Of a DNA stretch of 64,000 nt, positions 9,124-17,669 are shown piece by piece (the first letter of the stretch is position 1; each line of letters starts with the position of its first letter). The notes beneath the pieces are model-generated. The model saw only the letters and a program-made list of their open reading frames with translations, was not told the DNA's origin and made no database searches. Where the stretch lies: positions 81,146 to 145,145 of the forward strand of contig JACQZR010000155.1 of NCBI GenBank assembly GCA_016213775.1, in the 5' to 3' direction. Made by a program: the position numbers and the translations under genes. Source of the DNA: Acidobacteriota bacterium (lineage in GTDB: Bacteria; Acidobacteriota; Terriglobia; Bryobacterales; Bryobacteraceae).

Positions 9124-9657
9124 ATGATCATCGTTCTTCGTGGAGTCCCCGGGAGCGGCAAGAGCACCCTCGCCCGCGCCATCGCGCCAGCGCTCAAAGC
9201 CGTGGTTCTCGACAAGGACGCCGTGCGCGCCTGCCTCTTTCCGGGGGACACAGTGGAGTACACCACGGCGCAGGATGATTTCATCATCGACCTCATGCTG
9301 CGGGCCGCACGGTATCACCTGAGTGAACGTCCCTCCCGTCCGATCATCTTGGATGGCCGCGTCTTCGGTGTCCTCGGGCAAGTAGAAACCATCCGCCTCT
9401 TCGCGGCTTCCGTCGAGTCGCGCTTCCATGTGATCGAATGCCACTGCTCGCCCGAAACGGCACTCCGCCGGATTGAAGCCGATCTCGCCGCGGGGACACA
9501 CCTCGCCAGGAACCGGGACGCGAAGCTGCTCGAGTCGCAATTGGCGAAATGGGAGCAGTTGCCGTACCCGGTGACGCGTATCGACACGGAACTGCCATTG
9601 GAACGCTGCGTCGCCCTCACGCTCGCCGCGTTATTGGCGTTCCAGTTGCACCCCTGA
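9124..9657 (+). CDS. Small P-loop kinase (AAA_33 / predicted nucleotide kinase)
   Basis: A 177-residue cytosolic protein starting directly after the DUF1501 stop. Walker A GVPGSGKST is at residues 7-15; a substrate-side LDKDAVR and an ILDGRVFG strand follow, then RRIEADLAAGTHLARNRDAK resembles the lid arginines of gluconate/chloramphenicol-kinase-like and polynucleotide-kinase-like enzymes. It phosphorylates an unknown small molecule or RNA end. The adjacency suggests co-transcription with the DUF1501 gene, but a functional link is not evident. A REP-like double hairpin follows at 9671. Confidence 0.75.
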   Translation: MIIVLRGVPGSGKSTLARAIAPALKAVVLDKDAVRACLFPGDTVEYTTAQDDFIIDLMLRAARYHLSERPSRPIILDGRVFGVLGQVETIRLFAASVESRFHVIECHCSPETALRRIEADLAAGTHLARNRDAKLLESQLAKWEQLPYPVTRIDTELPLERCVALTLAALLAFQLHP

Positions 9658-9670
9658 GACTCAGTCCCGC

Positions 9671-9724
9671 CGCCGTTGTGTGGGGCGGCCAATCCTGGCC
9701 GCGGCTGGCCTTTCCAGGCCAGCC
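9671..9724. repeat. REP-like double-hairpin element, copy 1
   Basis: A 54-bp element with two back-to-back perfect hairpins: GCGGCCA/TGGCCGC around loop ATCC, and GGCTGGCCT/AGGCCAGCC around loop TTCC. Near-identical copies lie at 25409, 33809 and 55636. This copy sits between the 3' ends of the P-loop kinase and the carbonic anhydrase genes and could double as a bidirectional terminator. Confidence 0.85.
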
Positions 9725-9765
9725 CTGCGCGGGACTTCAGTTCCGCCCGCTGCACTGTGCGGCCG

Positions 9766-10386
9766 TCATAGAGTTGGCTCCACCTCCGTGAACGTACCGT
9801 CCGGTTGCAGCCAGTGGAGCACGCCGGTGCGGATCTCAAACCATGCGCCATGCAAACGCAAACTCCCTCCGTCGACGCGCTCAGCGATCCACGGAAAAGT
9901 GAGCAGATTCTCCAGCGAAACCTTGATCACCTCGTGCTCGCAGGCGTGCTGGCGTTGTTGCTGCCCGGCAATATTGGCCACGCGGGCGCGTGCCCGATCC
10001 GCAATCTTCATCCACGGCTCCACGAACTCGTCGACCCCGGTCGACTCATCCACCAGGAGCGCGCGCACACCCGCGCACAGCCCGTGTCCAAGAACAATGA
10101 TGTTCGGCACTTTCAATGCGCACACCGCGAATTCCAGCGCGGCACTGGTGCCATGATAGGCAGCATCGGGAGCGTATGGCGGCACAAGATTCGCTACATT
10201 GCGCAGCGCGAGGATTTCCCCTGGAGTAGTGTCAAAAATCCGCGCCGGGTCGACGCGGCTGTCGATACACCCCACCACCAGTGCCAGCGGAGATTGCCCC
10301 TTCGCAGCAAGTGATTCGAAGATCCGCTGCTGCTCAGGCCAGTCGGCTTTGCGGAAGCGTTGGTAGCCGGCAATCAGTTTGTCCAT
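9766..10386 (-). CDS. Beta-class carbonic anhydrase
   Basis: A 206-residue enzyme that interconverts CO2 and bicarbonate in the cytosol. Zinc ligands and the Asp-Arg dyad are present: C40, D42 and R44 in the CIDSRVDP motif and H101, C104 in GHGLC. The order and spacing match beta-carbonic anhydrases, as do the RNVANLVPP segment and SAALEFAV helix. No signal peptide is visible, so it is cytoplasmic. It is convergent with the preceding P-loop kinase gene and divergent from the SH3 lipoprotein gene, so it appears to be its own transcription unit. Confidence 0.93.
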   Translation of the reverse strand: MDKLIAGYQRFRKADWPEQQRIFESLAAKGQSPLALVVGCIDSRVDPARIFDTTPGEILALRNVANLVPPYAPDAAYHGTSAALEFAVCALKVPNIIVLGHGLCAGVRALLVDESTGVDEFVEPWMKIADRARARVANIAGQQQRQHACEHEVIKVSLENLLTFPWIAERVDGGSLRLHGAWFEIRTGVLHWLQPDGTFTEVEPTL

Positions 10387-10478
10387 GTGCGCAGAACCTC
10401 AGCCGCATTGTACCCGGATGCGAGCCGTCCTGACTTGCTAGAATGGAAAAGCTCAGCCTGACTCCGCATTAATTCCCG

Positions 10479-11711
10479 ATGCCCGCATTGCGCAGTTTCC
10501 TCATCACAGGATGGTTGTGTTTTCTCGTCTCCTGCAGTTCCGAAACGGAGAAACTCCGTTCGATCGGCGAGGCCTATGTCGGTCCCGGAACTTTGGAAAT
10601 GCGCGAGGATGTCAGCCTGCGGTCGAAGGTGACCGCTACGGTGAAGCATGGCGAGCGTCTCGACGTTCTTGCCACCAGGCGCAACTTCGTCAGAGTTCGC
10701 AACGGCGGTGGGACGTCCGGATGGGTGAACGCGAAGAACCTCCTCTCCACGCAGCAGATGAAAGACCTCGCGGCAACCATCAATGATGCGCTCCGCCTTC
10801 CCTCGCAGGGACGAGCGATCGTCTACGACGTGCTCAACATGCACACTGAGCCAAACCGCCAATCGCCGAGCCCTTTCCAGATTCCCCCGAACGGGTCGGT
10901 TGAAGTAGTGGCGCACCTGCTGACGCCGCGATTACCATATCAGGCGGTGATTCCATCGATTGTCACGCAACAGAAAGCGGTCCCGAAGAAGCCGAAAAAG
11001 AAGCCAAAGAAGGGCAAGGGCAAGGAGGAACAAAGGGAAGAGAAGTCCGATGTGCCTCCTCCGCCAATGCCGCAGCCGCCCAAGCCCCCGGAGAACTGGC
11101 AGGAACTTTCCAAGACCGATCTCGACGACGACAAGCCGCAGCGCAAGCAGGACGACTGGACGCTGGTCCGTACTGCCGACAAGAAGGCCGGTTGGGTGCT
11201 CACCCGCATGCTTGCCATGGCTGTCCCCGACGATGTGCTCCAGTATGCCGAAGGCAAGCGCATCATGGCCTATTTCCCTTTGGGCGAAGTGCAGGACGAG
11301 GACAAGAAAAAGAATCACTGGGTCTGGGCGACGCTCGCCCATCCCATGCAAAGCTACGATTACGACGGGATCCGCGTGTTCATTTACAACGTCAAGCGGC
11401 ATCGCTATGAGACGGCGTTTCGCGACAATACGGTGCGTGGATTCTATCCAATCCTGACAATGCCCGTGGAGGTGGTGGAGAACAAAAAGACGCTGACCGC
11501 TCCCGGCTTCAGCACAATAACCGAGGATGACGAAGGCCAGCGCTGGCAGCGCACCTACGCGTTCCTTGGCTATCGCGTCCGCCTGGTGAAGAAGGAACCC
11601 GTCGCTAAGCCCGTGGAGAAGGCTCCTACTAACGGTGTACCCACGGCAGCCCCACTTACCCCCGAAAAGCGTGGATGGCTGGACCGGTTGAAAGCGCTCT
11701 TCAGTAAGTAA
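10479..11711 (+). CDS. SH3-domain lipoprotein
   Basis: A 410-residue protein with a lipoprotein signal: a hydrophobic stretch (FLITGWLCFLVSCSS) with the lipobox cysteine in LVSC. A bacterial SH3 domain covers about residues 25-85 (YVGPGTLEMREDVSLRSK, VKHGERLDVL, GWVNAKNL). A Lys/Pro-rich linker (KKPKKKPKKGKGK, then PPPPMPQPPKPP) separates it from a second SH3-like part ending GWVLTRML and a C-terminal beta-rich domain. It is probably anchored to a membrane and binds the cell wall or another protein. The last 11 bases overlap, tail to tail, the oxidoreductase remnant on the other strand. Confidence 0.75.
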   Translation: MPALRSFLITGWLCFLVSCSSETEKLRSIGEAYVGPGTLEMREDVSLRSKVTATVKHGERLDVLATRRNFVRVRNGGGTSGWVNAKNLLSTQQMKDLAATINDALRLPSQGRAIVYDVLNMHTEPNRQSPSPFQIPPNGSVEVVAHLLTPRLPYQAVIPSIVTQQKAVPKKPKKKPKKGKGKEEQREEKSDVPPPPMPQPPKPPENWQELSKTDLDDDKPQRKQDDWTLVRTADKKAGWVLTRMLAMAVPDDVLQYAEGKRIMAYFPLGEVQDEDKKKNHWVWATLAHPMQSYDYDGIRVFIYNVKRHRYETAFRDNTVRGFYPILTMPVEVVENKKTLTAPGFSTITEDDEGQRWQRTYAFLGYRVRLVKKEPVAKPVEKAPTNGVPTAAPLTPEKRGWLDRLKALFSK

Positions 11712-12004
11712 TAACCTCCCGTGCGATCCGCCGCGATGTGGCCGGCGCGAGCAGTATGCCATTGCGAAAGTGCCCGTAGGCGAGCCACAGCTTCGTCTCC
11801 TGCCAGCGTTCCATGTATGGCATTGCCGCGGGTGAGCCGGGCCGAAAGCCGGTCCAGCCATCGACGGGCGCGCGTTGGAGCAGACCGGGCACAAGCGTTG
11901 CGGCGCGAGTGGCGATATCGCTCGCCAGCGTGGGGGTTGATGGCGCGGTCAAAGCCCGCCTGCTCTTCTAAGTTCGGCTTCTCCTCAGTTCGCATTCCAG
12001 ACAT
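11701..12004 (-). pseudogene. C-terminal remnant of an FAD-dependent glycine/D-amino-acid oxidase (ThiO type)
   Basis: Read on the minus strand, the segment first gives KPNLEEQAGFDRAI, the E-x-x-GFD signature of DAO-family oxidases, then shifts by one base to TPTLASDIATRAATLVPG, APVDGWTGFRPGSPAAMPYM and WLAYGHFRNGILLAPAT, which is the conserved C-terminus of ThiO/glycine oxidase. A single-base frameshift near 11945 and absence of the N-terminal FAD domain make it nonfunctional. The matching N-terminal half lies on the same strand at 17190-17604, so both are probably parts of one gene separated by a 5.2 kb block. Confidence 0.7.
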
Positions 12005-12071
12005 TCTACTTTCTTGCCGTGATCCTTAAGATCTCGATCACCGGTGTAACCGGCCGCAAGTTCGCGCTATT

Positions 12072-14978
12072 TCAATCCTTCTGCTGCCACTCTGCAGCAT
12101 TGACCGTCCTGCCCGACGCCTGATAGAGCTCTATGATCCATTCCCGCACACGCGCCATCTGAGATCGCTCTTGAGCGCCCGCCTTGTCCTTCAGTGTTTC
12201 CAGCCCCCGATGGCCTTCGAGCAACAGCGGTTCCGCTTGCTCATATTTTTTCTGGCCAGACAGGCTCGCTCCGAGCAAAGCCGCAGCATAAAATCGCTCC
12301 CAGCTACCCGGTTGCTTTCGGATGGTGATGTCCATTGCCTCACGCGCCAGCGGTTCGCTTTCCGCGAATTTCCGTTGTGACAGGTAGGCCAGCGTCAGGT
12401 CGGCTACCGATTCCATCGTGCGCGGATCTTCCGGACCCAATGCTCGCCGTCTCCCGGACAGAGCTTGTGCGGCGCAGGTCTCCGCCTGGGGGTAGCGGTT
12501 CTGCCGTTGATACATATGCCCAAGGGCCGCAAGTGTTTTCAGAGTGAACGGGTGCTCTTGGCCAATCGCGCGGCGCCTGCCCTCCAGGGTCTTGCGAAAG
12601 AGTTCCTCGGCCTCGGCATACTTGCCCTGTTCCGCTTGGATTTCCGCCACATTGTGCATGGTATTCAGCGTGTCGGGGTTCTCCGGACCCATTACGCGGC
12701 GGCGGATTTCCAACACCCCGATGAGAAGCGCTTCGGCCTGCGCGTGCTTGCCTTGCGTCCTTAACGCTAGAGCCAGATTTCCCGTAGTGGCCAGCGTGAG
12801 GCGGTGCTCCTGGCCCACAACGCGGCGCATGATTTCCAGATTCTCGCTGTAGATCTGCTCTGCTTCCTTGTACCTGCCGTCGTTCAAGTAGGCCGAGCCC
12901 AGATTCATTGCTGAATACAACGTGTCGAGGTGGTTCGGCCCCAGTATGCGGCGCCGGACCTCCGCTACCCGACTGTGTAGCGCTACGGCTTCCTTGTACT
13001 TTGCCTGGAGGTAGTAATTGTTGGCCAGTACGTTCATGCTCTCCAGCGTGGCGGGACTTTCCGCCCCGAATAGTCGGCGCCTGGTCTCTACTGTCTCGAG
13101 TTGGAGCGCTTCCGCTTGCGGATATTTGCCCTGCGCGCTGTAGACACTGGCGAGATTGTTCATGGTGAGGGTGTCCACACTCTCGGGCCCGTGCTTGCGG
13201 CGCCTGCGCTTCAGGACCTCGCTGTAGAGTGCTTCAGCTTGCGCATACTTGCCTTGGATGTAGTAAACGTTGGCCAACCCGGTCATCGCTGTGAGCGTTG
13301 TGGGATGCTCCAGGCCAAGGGCGCGACGGCTGGTTTCCACCGTACCGCTGGCAAGTGATTCAGCGTCCGCATGTTTCCCTTGATACAGAGCTGTTCGCCC
13401 CAGGACGTGCATTGTGTTGATGGTTTTCGGATTCTCCGGCCCCAACACCTGGCGCTGCAATTCGAGCGCGCGCTCCAGTTGCTTCCGCGCCTCCGGATAC
13501 ACTCCAAGGTCGGTGTAGGACTCCCCCATGGTGCTCCGAATCGCGGCCTCGACCTCCGGCTGCTTGTCGAACTTTCCCGTGATGCGTTCGGCTGCCCGGT
13601 CTAGCGCCGTTCGCACCTTCAGATCGGGATCGGGTGGGTTGCGGCGCCCCGATTGTTTGTTGGCGCTGGCCTGCGCGAGTAGATCGTTTTGAAGGAATTC
13701 ATTCACGCCTGCTGCGATTGCCGCCTCGCGGTCGGCCCGCTTCTTCTCCTCCATTGCCACGTTCCGGTCGAGGCGAGCCTGCGCCTCCGAGGCCTGCGCG
13801 GCATTGCGGCCCTGTTCGGCCTGGATCTCCGCCTTTAGCGCACGGTCGCGATCTCGAGTGGCAGCCTGCTGCGCCGCCAGCGCCGAGCTTTCCGCGGCGC
13901 GTGCGCGTGCCGCCTCCCTCATGCTCGCCAGGACTCCGGCAATCAGCACCACGAACACCGCCGCCACCCCAATTACCGGCGCCCTGTTCCGCCGCGCGAA
14001 CTTTTGCAATTGGTACGCCGTGCTCGGCGGCTTTGCCGATATCGGCTGGTCTTCCAGGTGCCGCCGGATATCCGCCGCCAGATCCGCCGGCGAGGAATAG
14101 CGTCGCTCCCGGTCCTTCTCCAGCGCCTTTGCGACGATAGTCTCGATATCCCCGCGATAGCTACGGCTCACCACGCTCAGTGGTGCGGCGTCCTGTTCCC
14201 TGATGGTCCGGACCGCTTCGTGCAATTGACGGCTCAAGGAATACGGCAGTTTGCCGGCCAGGAGTTCGTACAGGATCACGCCAAGGGCGTACACATCGCT
14301 GCGCGTATCCACGGCCAACGGATTCGCCAGCACCTGCTCGGGGCTCATGTAAGCCAGCGTCCCGATCAGTTGGCCCATGTCCGTTTGCCGGCTGGCTTGG
14401 ACGTCGCTATCGGTGATGCGCGCCAGGCCGAAATCCAAGATCTTGGGTTGGCCGTTTTCGTCCACCAGGATATTGCCGGGTTTGAGGTCGCGGTGGATGA
14501 CGCCGCGGCGATGGGCGTGCTCCACCGCTTCGCATACCTGAATCGTCAGCGCAAGCCGTTGGCGGGTGTCCAACTGGTGGAGGCCGGCGTACTGGTCCAA
14601 CGCCACCCCCTCGATGAATTCCATGGCGAAGTAAGGCTGCGCCCCCCAGCCATAGTCCGCGGTTCCTGCTTCATAGATCTGGGCAATTCCGGGGTGTTGC
14701 AGGCGAGCGAGGGCATGCGATTCGCGCTCAAACCTCTGGAGCATCTGGGCGGTCAAAAGGCCGCTTCGGATGACTTTGAGTGCGACGGTCCGGCGAGGCT
14801 GTTCCTGCTCCGCCTCGAATACCGAGCCCATCCCCCCCTCCCCCAGCAATCGAATGATGCGATAGCGTCCGATCATCTCCGGCAACTCTGGCCCGGATTC
14901 GATTCCGCTGGTGAACAGGCACACTCCGCACAGTTCGCCTGGGCCAAGGGGTTCACCGCAACTGGAGCATCGGTCCAT
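12072..14978 (-). CDS. Membrane Ser/Thr protein kinase with TPR sensor domain (locus A)
   Basis: A 968-residue kinase. N-terminal zinc-ribbon-like cysteines (CSSCGEPL, CGVC, residues 4-20) precede a Hanks-type kinase domain: GEGGMGSV 46-53, catalytic-site Lys 68, HRDLKPGN 162-169, DFG 182-184, GTLAYMSPEQ. A transmembrane helix is at about 334-352, then an alanine/arginine-rich coiled coil and about ten 42-residue tetratricopeptide repeats (recurrent RRRVLGPENPDTL-type units) to the end, which would lie outside the cytoplasmic membrane. The ECF sigma gene at 14983 ends 4 bases upstream, so the two form one unit. ECF43-type sigma factors are known to be activated by such linked kinases. Confidence 0.92.
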   Translation of the reverse strand: MDRCSSCGEPLGPGELCGVCLFTSGIESGPELPEMIGRYRIIRLLGEGGMGSVFEAEQEQPRRTVALKVIRSGLLTAQMLQRFERESHALARLQHPGIAQIYEAGTADYGWGAQPYFAMEFIEGVALDQYAGLHQLDTRQRLALTIQVCEAVEHAHRRGVIHRDLKPGNILVDENGQPKILDFGLARITDSDVQASRQTDMGQLIGTLAYMSPEQVLANPLAVDTRSDVYALGVILYELLAGKLPYSLSRQLHEAVRTIREQDAAPLSVVSRSYRGDIETIVAKALEKDRERRYSSPADLAADIRRHLEDQPISAKPPSTAYQLQKFARRNRAPVIGVAAVFVVLIAGVLASMREAARARAAESSALAAQQAATRDRDRALKAEIQAEQGRNAAQASEAQARLDRNVAMEEKKRADREAAIAAGVNEFLQNDLLAQASANKQSGRRNPPDPDLKVRTALDRAAERITGKFDKQPEVEAAIRSTMGESYTDLGVYPEARKQLERALELQRQVLGPENPKTINTMHVLGRTALYQGKHADAESLASGTVETSRRALGLEHPTTLTAMTGLANVYYIQGKYAQAEALYSEVLKRRRRKHGPESVDTLTMNNLASVYSAQGKYPQAEALQLETVETRRRLFGAESPATLESMNVLANNYYLQAKYKEAVALHSRVAEVRRRILGPNHLDTLYSAMNLGSAYLNDGRYKEAEQIYSENLEIMRRVVGQEHRLTLATTGNLALALRTQGKHAQAEALLIGVLEIRRRVMGPENPDTLNTMHNVAEIQAEQGKYAEAEELFRKTLEGRRRAIGQEHPFTLKTLAALGHMYQRQNRYPQAETCAAQALSGRRRALGPEDPRTMESVADLTLAYLSQRKFAESEPLAREAMDITIRKQPGSWERFYAAALLGASLSGQKKYEQAEPLLLEGHRGLETLKDKAGAQERSQMARVREWIIELYQASGRTVNAAEWQQKD

Positions 14979-14982
14979 TTAT

Positions 14983-15729
14983 CTAGCTTTCCATGTCCTG
15001 GGTGCCGATTGCGCGCAGAAGAAACCGCAGTTCATCATCTACTTCGGACAGGTCGGCGACCGTGGAGATCACCTCCGCGCGGAGCAGGTCGCGAAAGCGC
15101 TGCCGCATCCGTCGAATTGCGCTCTTGACTCCCGACTCGGTCAGATTCAGCTCGGCGCCTAATTCGGCATACTTCAGGTCGCCGTCGCCGGTCAAATAGC
15201 CCTTGATGCGATTGAACACATCGAGCTTGCCATCGTCTGAGAACTCACCGGAAAGGCTTTCCATCGCCCGGTCAAGCAGGGTCCGTGCCCATTTGCGCTG
15301 AAAGATGCGCTCCGGGGTCTCCATATGGCGAGGCTCCCTGCCGTAATTCGATTCACCGGTCGCGAAATCGAGCGAGAAGGGGAGCACTCCCCCGCCTCGC
15401 TTTTGGGACTTCTCGCGGTCGGTTGCGTCGGAGAGAAAGTTCTGGACCGCCCCGAGCAAAAAGCTTCGGAAGCGCCCCTTTTCGGAGTTCGCCCGTTCAA
15501 AGAAGGCGCCATCCAAAATGCGCAAGAAGAACTGCTGGGTCAGATCCTGGGCCTGCTCGGGCGAGTAGCAGCGGCGGCGAATGAAGGCGTACACGGGGTG
15601 CCAATAGCCGCCGCACAAGCGCTCCAAGGCGTCGGCGCGGTCCAGGCTCGAGCGGTTGCCCCCCGCGGCAATCACCAGCGTCCAATGCGTCGTTGGAAAG
15701 GCGTTGCGTCCTGCCGGCGGATCCTTCAT
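14983..15729 (-). CDS. ECF-type sigma factor, kinase-linked (locus A)
   Basis: A 248-residue sigma-70-family factor beginning with the FPTTHWTLV motif typical of long ECF factors in Acidobacteriota and Planctomycetota. Region 2 is recognisable in YWHPVYAFIRRRCYSPEQAQDLTQ and FFLRIL; region 4 in LKYAELGAELNLTESGVKSAIRRMRQRFRDLLR near the C-terminus. The kinase-TPR gene follows after 4 bases, so co-transcription and control of the sigma by phosphorylation are likely by analogy with kinase-linked ECF families. No anti-sigma factor gene is visible. It is divergent from the kinase-fold gene at 15952, with 222 bases between them. Confidence 0.88.
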   Translation of the reverse strand: MKDPPAGRNAFPTTHWTLVIAAGGNRSSLDRADALERLCGGYWHPVYAFIRRRCYSPEQAQDLTQQFFLRILDGAFFERANSEKGRFRSFLLGAVQNFLSDATDREKSQKRGGGVLPFSLDFATGESNYGREPRHMETPERIFQRKWARTLLDRAMESLSGEFSDDGKLDVFNRIKGYLTGDGDLKYAELGAELNLTESGVKSAIRRMRQRFRDLLRAEVISTVADLSEVDDELRFLLRAIGTQDMES

Positions 15730-15951
15730 CTGCTTTTCAGAAGTATAGCTTAAGCGAAATCAATCTCTCTAGAAACTCCGCTAGCCGCGAAACTTTTCCG
15801 GATTGATTCCTAAGTACTCCACGAATGCAAGGCAGGGAGAATGAACCTTCCCGAGCTTTCAACCGGGTCTCGGGACACCCTCAACCCGGTTATTGCCCCA
15901 CCCAGGGCGAGTAAGGCCGAATCCCTGTGATTCAAAAGGAGATAACCGCCT

Positions 15952-16956
15952 GTGCCACTTTCATTATATAGTCCCATTGTCCTGGCCGACATCCAGGAGA
16001 TCAAGGAGTTGGGGACCCATGGGAATGTCTGGCTTCTGAAGGGATTTGATCAGGACAAGATCGTCGTCAAGTGGGAAGGGGCTGAGGCGGTGACGATTAA
16101 GTCCGCGAACCCGGCTATTAAGGCTATTGCTCCGAGTGCGAAGTTAAAGATTCTGTCGCCCGAGGAGATGAACGCCATCGACCAGTACATCTTGAACTTT
16201 GAAGAGTTTGCAAGGGAGTACCAGGCATTGGGGATGGCGCCCAGCGCCCCTGAACAGAAGGCTATCGATAACTTCAAGGACAAAAAGAGGCGCGCCCGGA
16301 ACCTCGGGAATGCGCCATTCTTGAAAATGGAGCCTGTCAACGTCATGGACTTGGCGGAAGCCTACTTGAATAGGTTGGAGGGCAACAAGGGCGATCTGCG
16401 GGCCTTCACCGCCACCCTCAATGCAACAGGCGGCCTGGAGAGACTCGGAAAGATCATTGCGGTAGATCTGTTCATCCAGAACGAGGATCGGTTTTGGCCC
16501 GGCAACGGCAACCCGACGGTTAAGCCAGTTGGAGTAGAAGGAGCTACCATCCAAACGCGTTGCCTGAACAATGTTGGAAACGTTTTCCGGATCGACACGG
16601 GGAACGGCGTTGAGGTGGGCGCACTGGACTTCATCTACCATGGATTTGACATCAACAAACCCCTGGCTGACTGCGAGAGAGTTGGCGGAGAGTGGGGAGG
16701 CCGCGTCCTGGCGGACAAGAGAAGGCGAGAAGGCTTCGCCAAAGATGTGGTCCATGATTTGGAGCATGTTCTGAATCCCCGTAAGGGCAGGTTCAGCCTG
16801 AAGACTAAGCTAAAGCCGGACGCCGCCAGCAGGATCGCAAGCGGCATGGTTCAGGGAGCCGCGCTGATCAGAGACAAATTGCAATTGAAGTATAATCCGA
16901 ACCGGTGGACGCAGGGCGCCACGGATCGTCATCTGATCTTGTGCCAGGTTCGGTAG
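15952..16956 (+). CDS. Kinase-fold (actin-fragmin/HipA-like) hypothetical protein, effector candidate
   Basis: A 334-residue protein starting at GTG, preceded by a strong AAAGGAG site. An early nucleotide-loop-like stretch (ELGTHGNVWLLKGF) and a strand with lysine (KIVVKW) are followed by a catalytic-loop-like motif AVDLFIQNEDRF and by ALDFIYHGFD, a D-x-x-x-x-N-x-D-R pattern as in actin-fragmin kinase, PI4K-like and HipA-like kinases. No signal peptide. The family is not one I can name with certainty. Its position, divergent from an ECF/kinase pair and inside a block that splits an oxidoreductase gene, suggests horizontally moved cargo. A role as a protein or lipid kinase effector is inference. 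Confidence 0.6.
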   Translation: MPLSLYSPIVLADIQEIKELGTHGNVWLLKGFDQDKIVVKWEGAEAVTIKSANPAIKAIAPSAKLKILSPEEMNAIDQYILNFEEFAREYQALGMAPSAPEQKAIDNFKDKKRRARNLGNAPFLKMEPVNVMDLAEAYLNRLEGNKGDLRAFTATLNATGGLERLGKIIAVDLFIQNEDRFWPGNGNPTVKPVGVEGATIQTRCLNNVGNVFRIDTGNGVEVGALDFIYHGFDINKPLADCERVGGEWGGRVLADKRRREGFAKDVVHDLEHVLNPRKGRFSLKTKLKPDAASRIASGMVQGAALIRDKLQLKYNPNRWTQGATDRHLILCQVR

Positions 16957-17189
16957 ACGGCGTGAAGCCGGAAAGCTGCGCCGAATAACGGTCGATCTTG
17001 ACGTCGTCGAGCCGCCTTCACTTTACGCAGACGCGATTTCAGAACGTCTTTCCAAGCCCTTCTTAGTGCTCCCCTTGCCGGCGCTAACCACTCAATGGCT
17101 TGGCTTAAGGTCCGGATCGAGGATAACCGGGACGGCCCCAGGAGCGTTATTTGAGAGGGGTATTCTTTAAAGATGACGTAGCACGGAGG

Positions 17190-17604
17190 GGACCACGCTC
17201 CCGCACCCAGCACCGCTGTTGTCGCATGGATGATCGCACGATCGCCGGTTTTTACGCGCACCTGGTTTGCCGTGGCTTCGATATGAATGATGGGACTTCG
17301 CTCCTTCTCCACGACATCAAGCCGGGCCGAAAGCGGCGCCAGCGCGCTCATAACGGTACGTGGATCCACTTGTCCTTCGCCTGGGTAGAATATGGCTCCC
17401 GCCTGGTGAGTGGCCAAAGCTGGGACGGTCTGCCGCAGTGTCGTGGCGCATGCCCCATGCGCGCTGCGAGGCCGCGCGAGTTTGCAGGTCTCCCAATGAT
17501 CCGCACTGCTAGCGAGTTCGAGCGAGCCGCAGATCCGGAAGTCGATGGGCTGCCCGGAGTATTCTTGCGATAGACCCGCCGATGATCAAGACGTCCGCAT
17601 ACAT
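17190..17604 (-). pseudogene. N-terminal remnant of FAD-dependent glycine/D-amino-acid oxidase (ThiO type)
   Basis: On the minus strand an ATG at 17604 opens MYADVLIIGGSIARILRA, a damaged Rossmann dinucleotide-binding start missing part of the GxGxxG loop, and soon hits a stop. A second frame from about 17410 reads HQAGAIFYPGEGQVDPRTV, then RLDVVEKERSPIIHI and ends at VLGAGAWS, the conserved middle of ThiO/DAO oxidases. After GAGAWS homology ceases. The remaining C-terminal part is found at 11701-12004 on the same strand. The hairpin of the upstream gpmI gene lies just before it. Confidence 0.65.
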
Positions 17605-17617
17605 GTGTTTCGAAAAT

Positions 17618-17655
17618 GAAGAAGCCGCCGGAAGCGTCAGCCTCCGGCGGCCCTT
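17618..17655 (-). terminator. Rho-independent terminator of the eno-gpmI unit
   Basis: A 9-bp perfect stem GCCGCCGGA/TCCGGCGGC (17624-17632 with 17643-17651) just after the gpmI stop, followed on the minus strand by a T-rich CTTCTTCATTTTC stretch. Confidence 0.75.
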
Positions 17656-17669
17656 GTCAGAACGAGTGA

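Noticed and set aside
12171..13604. Regular repeated blocks inside the locus A kinase gene, considered as a DNA repeat array
   Set aside because: The period of about 126 bases equals one 42-residue TPR; these are protein repeats, not CRISPR or satellite DNA.
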